From assembly GCA_032622095.1 (NCBI GenBank), contig CP136066.1, positions 45,531,911-45,595,910 on the forward strand: a DNA stretch of 64,000 nucleotides, in the 5' to 3' direction. Below, piece after piece: positions 61,620 through 64,000 of this stretch. Within the stretch, counting starts at the first letter, position 1; each line of letters starts with the position of its first letter. This stretch comes from Siphonodentalium dalli (Eukaryota > Mollusca > Scaphopoda > Gadilida > Siphonodentaliidae). The notes beneath the pieces are model-generated. The model worked only from the letters and a program-made list of their open reading frames with translations. It searched no databases and was not told where the DNA came from. A program made the position numbers and the translations under genes.

Positions 61620-61850
61620 GAGACACATAGACCGACCCGGCATGGTGTTGAGCGGAAGGACATTGCGAAGGATCGTGTAAAAAGTCAATAAGCTATATGC
61701 CTATTTAGGCCTTTTTATAACGCATGATAACGACGCGAATGTTTGATTATTCTTGTAGATCGCTTTGGATGGGAGAATAGACTTCGATAATTATGCCTAC
61801 GAATATAGCCTATGGTTTAGACATCTGCCTTTGATAAGAAAGGAATATTA
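61620..61850 (+). repeat. Interspersed family copy ('cgacccggcat...'), compact form
   Basis: The blocks gaccgacccggcatg, gacattgcgaaggatcgtgt and tagacttcgataattatgcc are continuous here, in the order seen split at 31558-32310. Confidence 0.75.
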
Positions 61851-62274
61851 TATAACAATATGTATGTAATTAATGTTATACAATGTACGTTGCTGCAATT
61901 ACACCGATAATTAAGGATGCCACATTCAGGCGTGGTCAGACCTAAGATCTGTCCAATAGAGGCACACCTATGTGTAAGTGGAAATATGACTAGAAATGAG
62001 GGTTCACATTGACACGGATCCGGTAGATCGTTTTTTAATATCCTATGTTATAGTAATTGAAGCGTGTCTGCGTTTACATGTCTAGTCTAGTGAGACGAAA
62101 TCAGTTGTGTCCGGAGACGACATGACAAGTGAAGCCTTGTCTGGACCCAGGCCCGTAAAGATAAATGACGTTTTGGCGTCATGAAACATTCCATGACGTC
62201 GTAACTGTGTGGTTTTCAGCGAACAAACTAAATCGATCTAATATGAGCGGAGTTATTTAATATGATAATATGCT

Positions 62275-62312
62275 AGGCATATAGAACGACCCCGGCATAA
62301 CAGTACAAGAAA
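62275..62312 (+). repeat. Truncated start of the same interspersed family
   Basis: The segment atagaacgaccccggcataa, preceded by 'atatgataatat', matches the copies at 31558 and 61620. It breaks off where the inverted family E copy begins. Confidence 0.65.
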
Positions 62313-62317
62313 ACCAT

Positions 62318-62735
62318 AATCAGAAATGGTAACGCCCTCAAGATCATATTATTAGCCATAAAATTTGCATAAATATAAATTATAATATAAAATATATTGG
62401 TTACATGAATTCACCGCCTCGGAATTCCGTTAAAACAACTTATTCTTCGAATTATTACAAACAACTACGGCTAATTACTGCAGGTTTCTCGTTCACCACA
62501 CCAGAAAGCTTCTAAATGCGGATAAAAAATCGGAGGTATTGTGTTCCCGCCAAGAGTGCATGGTCCAGCCATTGTGCATACCTAAACATCGAAAGCAATT
62601 AACGCGGTCATAATTGTTACATACTGCAACTATATAAGACATCCAGCGGACACACACCCTACGAAAACCCGAAATGTGTTGTCCTGCGAGAAATCCCATC
62701 GCTATAGCTCAATTTGACACGGCCAGATTAGCCTT
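62318..62735 (-). repeat. Inverted copy of family E (39.8-40.4 kb)
   Basis: Reverse-complement blocks match 'cagaaatggtaacgcc', accaatatattttacatt, gaattctgaggtggtg, catttagaggctttctggtg, tatgaccgcgttcattgctt and 'gatctggccgtg'. About 90 bp corresponding to 40140-40240 are missing. An additional partial copy lies at about 62775-62845. Confidence 0.8.
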
Positions 62736-63109
62736 CCTACACTATCCATAAACAAGATCACATATTATATACCCATGATTTTAATTATAGAATATAAAAT
62801 ATATTGGTTTCGCGAATGACCAACTCAGAATTCCGTTAAAATAACAATAACAACCAGCACCTTATTAACGAACCGGCGGCCGACTCGGTCGTCTCCGATC
62901 ACAACCATCAGTGGGCTGCAGAACGAAAACTATGTATAAAAGTTGAAATAGAAGACTTACAAATTATCTTTTATATTTCTTTTATTGGTAATTGACATAT
63001 CTTGTCACAAACCAAAAAATTCCCAACTACACCTTTTACCGGTGACCGGCCTCCTGGTCGCGCAGTTCGACTTTCAAATAAACCTGAAAAACCAATTTTC
63101 TATTTATAA

Positions 63110-63310
63110 AAGTCCCATCGGCCCACATGGTAAAGACGGACACTGCGAAGGGTCGTGCAAATATTAATGAAATGATATACATACATATTAGGTCTATGTG
63201 CGTGTCAGTGAATAATGCTTGATTAATCGTGTAGAACGTTTTGGATGCGAGTAGACTTCAACAATTATATATGTCGTAACATAGCCTATGGTTTAGATCT
63301 CGGCCTTTCA
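63110..63310 (+). repeat. Interspersed family copy ('gacggacactgcgaagg...')
   Basis: The blocks gacggacactgcgaagggtc, ttgattaatcgtgtagaacg, ttttggatgcgagtagactt and tagcctatggtttaga occur in order, as in the 61.6-kb copy. Confidence 0.75.
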
Positions 63311-63311
63311 T

Positions 63312-64000
63312 ATTAGCGAGTTTGCGATTTCAAACCTACATGTACTGGTAGCTAGCCGTACCGGTACGCGTTTTGTAATCGCAAACTGTTTTACGGGTAG
63401 AATTAAGCACATCGACGGGTAATGTATGGTGAGCCATTTGCAACACAATTGATATATGATATGAAGAAATTGTTATTCGCATTCACTTTCTTGGCCGACG
63501 TTATACTTGCTGTTATGGTTATATGATGGACCTCTGCGTGGATAATGATTTGCATTCACCAGGGACGAGGCGACAATGGGAGGGGTTTGGCGTCTTTCTT
63601 TGACTCATTTTGATATCATTTTCAACAATTGGCTTTCATAAATAATTTCACAGACCATTCGAGTTTGACTAAAACAGTAGGAATTTTCAGACTGAGAAAA
63701 TATGTTATAATAGCACAACTATTCAATTACGCTAATTAAATAATCCTACCATTATTCGGTGTAAAGTGTGTTGTTTTTAGACCCAAGCTCCAAGAATGTC
63801 CTACATGTACTTTTAGTCAGATATAAGACCGAAATTGTCCCTTATATTAGTTGAGGAATATTTAGTTATATAATTGAAAATGGGTTGGAATCTTTCAACG
63901 TATCGAATGGTCGGGGCAAGTGAATATTTATCCCAAGAATTGGGATATTTGTCTGGGTCTAAACTCGGATGAAGGTAGACAAATTAAACGTGTTAACGAT
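63312..64000. other. No supported gene
   Basis: A short inverted pair agtttgcgattt/aatcgcaaact lies at 63318-63390 around ctagccgtaccggtac. Nothing else can be supported up to the end of the window. Confidence 0.4.

Noticed and set aside
1-64000. CRISPR array, prokaryotic operons or an integrated bacterial island
   Set aside because: No spacer-type repeats, Shine-Dalgarno-spaced ORFs or long contiguous genes are present. Introns, the SINE and the LINE remnant indicate an animal nuclear genome.

Overview
This window looks like gene-poor, repeat-rich DNA from an animal genome, most likely a marine invertebrate. A lophotrochozoan such as a mollusc fits best, but that is inferred from the family of the one clear gene, a tRNA-derived SINE with an invertebrate-type tail, and the style of the repeats. 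Overall it is AT-rich. There are no bacterial-type gene arrays, no rRNA, no CRISPR and no intact transposon ORF.

The one convincing host gene is on the + strand at 18767-25054. It has three exons: a signal peptide plus PAN/apple-like exon (18767-19069), a 25-bp microexon (22371-22395) and a complete fibrinogen-related (FReD) exon (24411-25054). The splice phases agree (0, then 1) and the joined frame totals 324 codons. One in-frame TGA at 18905-18907 interrupts the PAN part, so the gene is a decaying or null allele, a recoded gene, or carries a sequencing error. Intron 2 holds a dimeric tandem-repeat element and a minus-strand SINE.

The rest is mostly mobile and tandem-repeat DNA. From left to right: a 676-bp foldback element with a 9-bp target duplication and internal 140-bp units (2463-3138); a tandem repeat after a 'cccgacttcgtccggg' boundary (4869-5235); a TIR element with symmetrical 148-bp ends (5366-6157); phased minisatellites (14.9-15.8 kb); a 0.5-kb palindrome (28425-28925) and a near-perfect 163-bp hairpin (29651-29813); a pair of about 735-bp inverted arms (32611-33345 and 35516-36250) around a 1.6-kb degenerate minisatellite, with other copies at 12.6 and 30.3 kb; a recent 468-bp tandem duplication (40230-41165) of a family that recurs inverted at 62.3-62.7 kb; an A/C-rich stretch (41.4-45.5 kb) between two 42-bp direct repeats; two copies of a degenerate repeat (46.7 and 47.9 kb); a complex array at 49.3-50.4 kb; a large second copy of the dimeric-repeat element (51.6-53.6 kb); a TIR element (55623-56371); a 69-bp hairpin (56827-56895); a frameshifted non-LTR reverse transcriptase 3' end (58462-59112, minus); and a nest of one interspersed family at 61.6-63.3 kb, also present at 31.6 kb.

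No genes can be seen working together. The main biological story is a single secreted PAN-fibrinogen lectin-like gene sitting in repeats that seem to build themselves from palindromes and internal tandem arrays.
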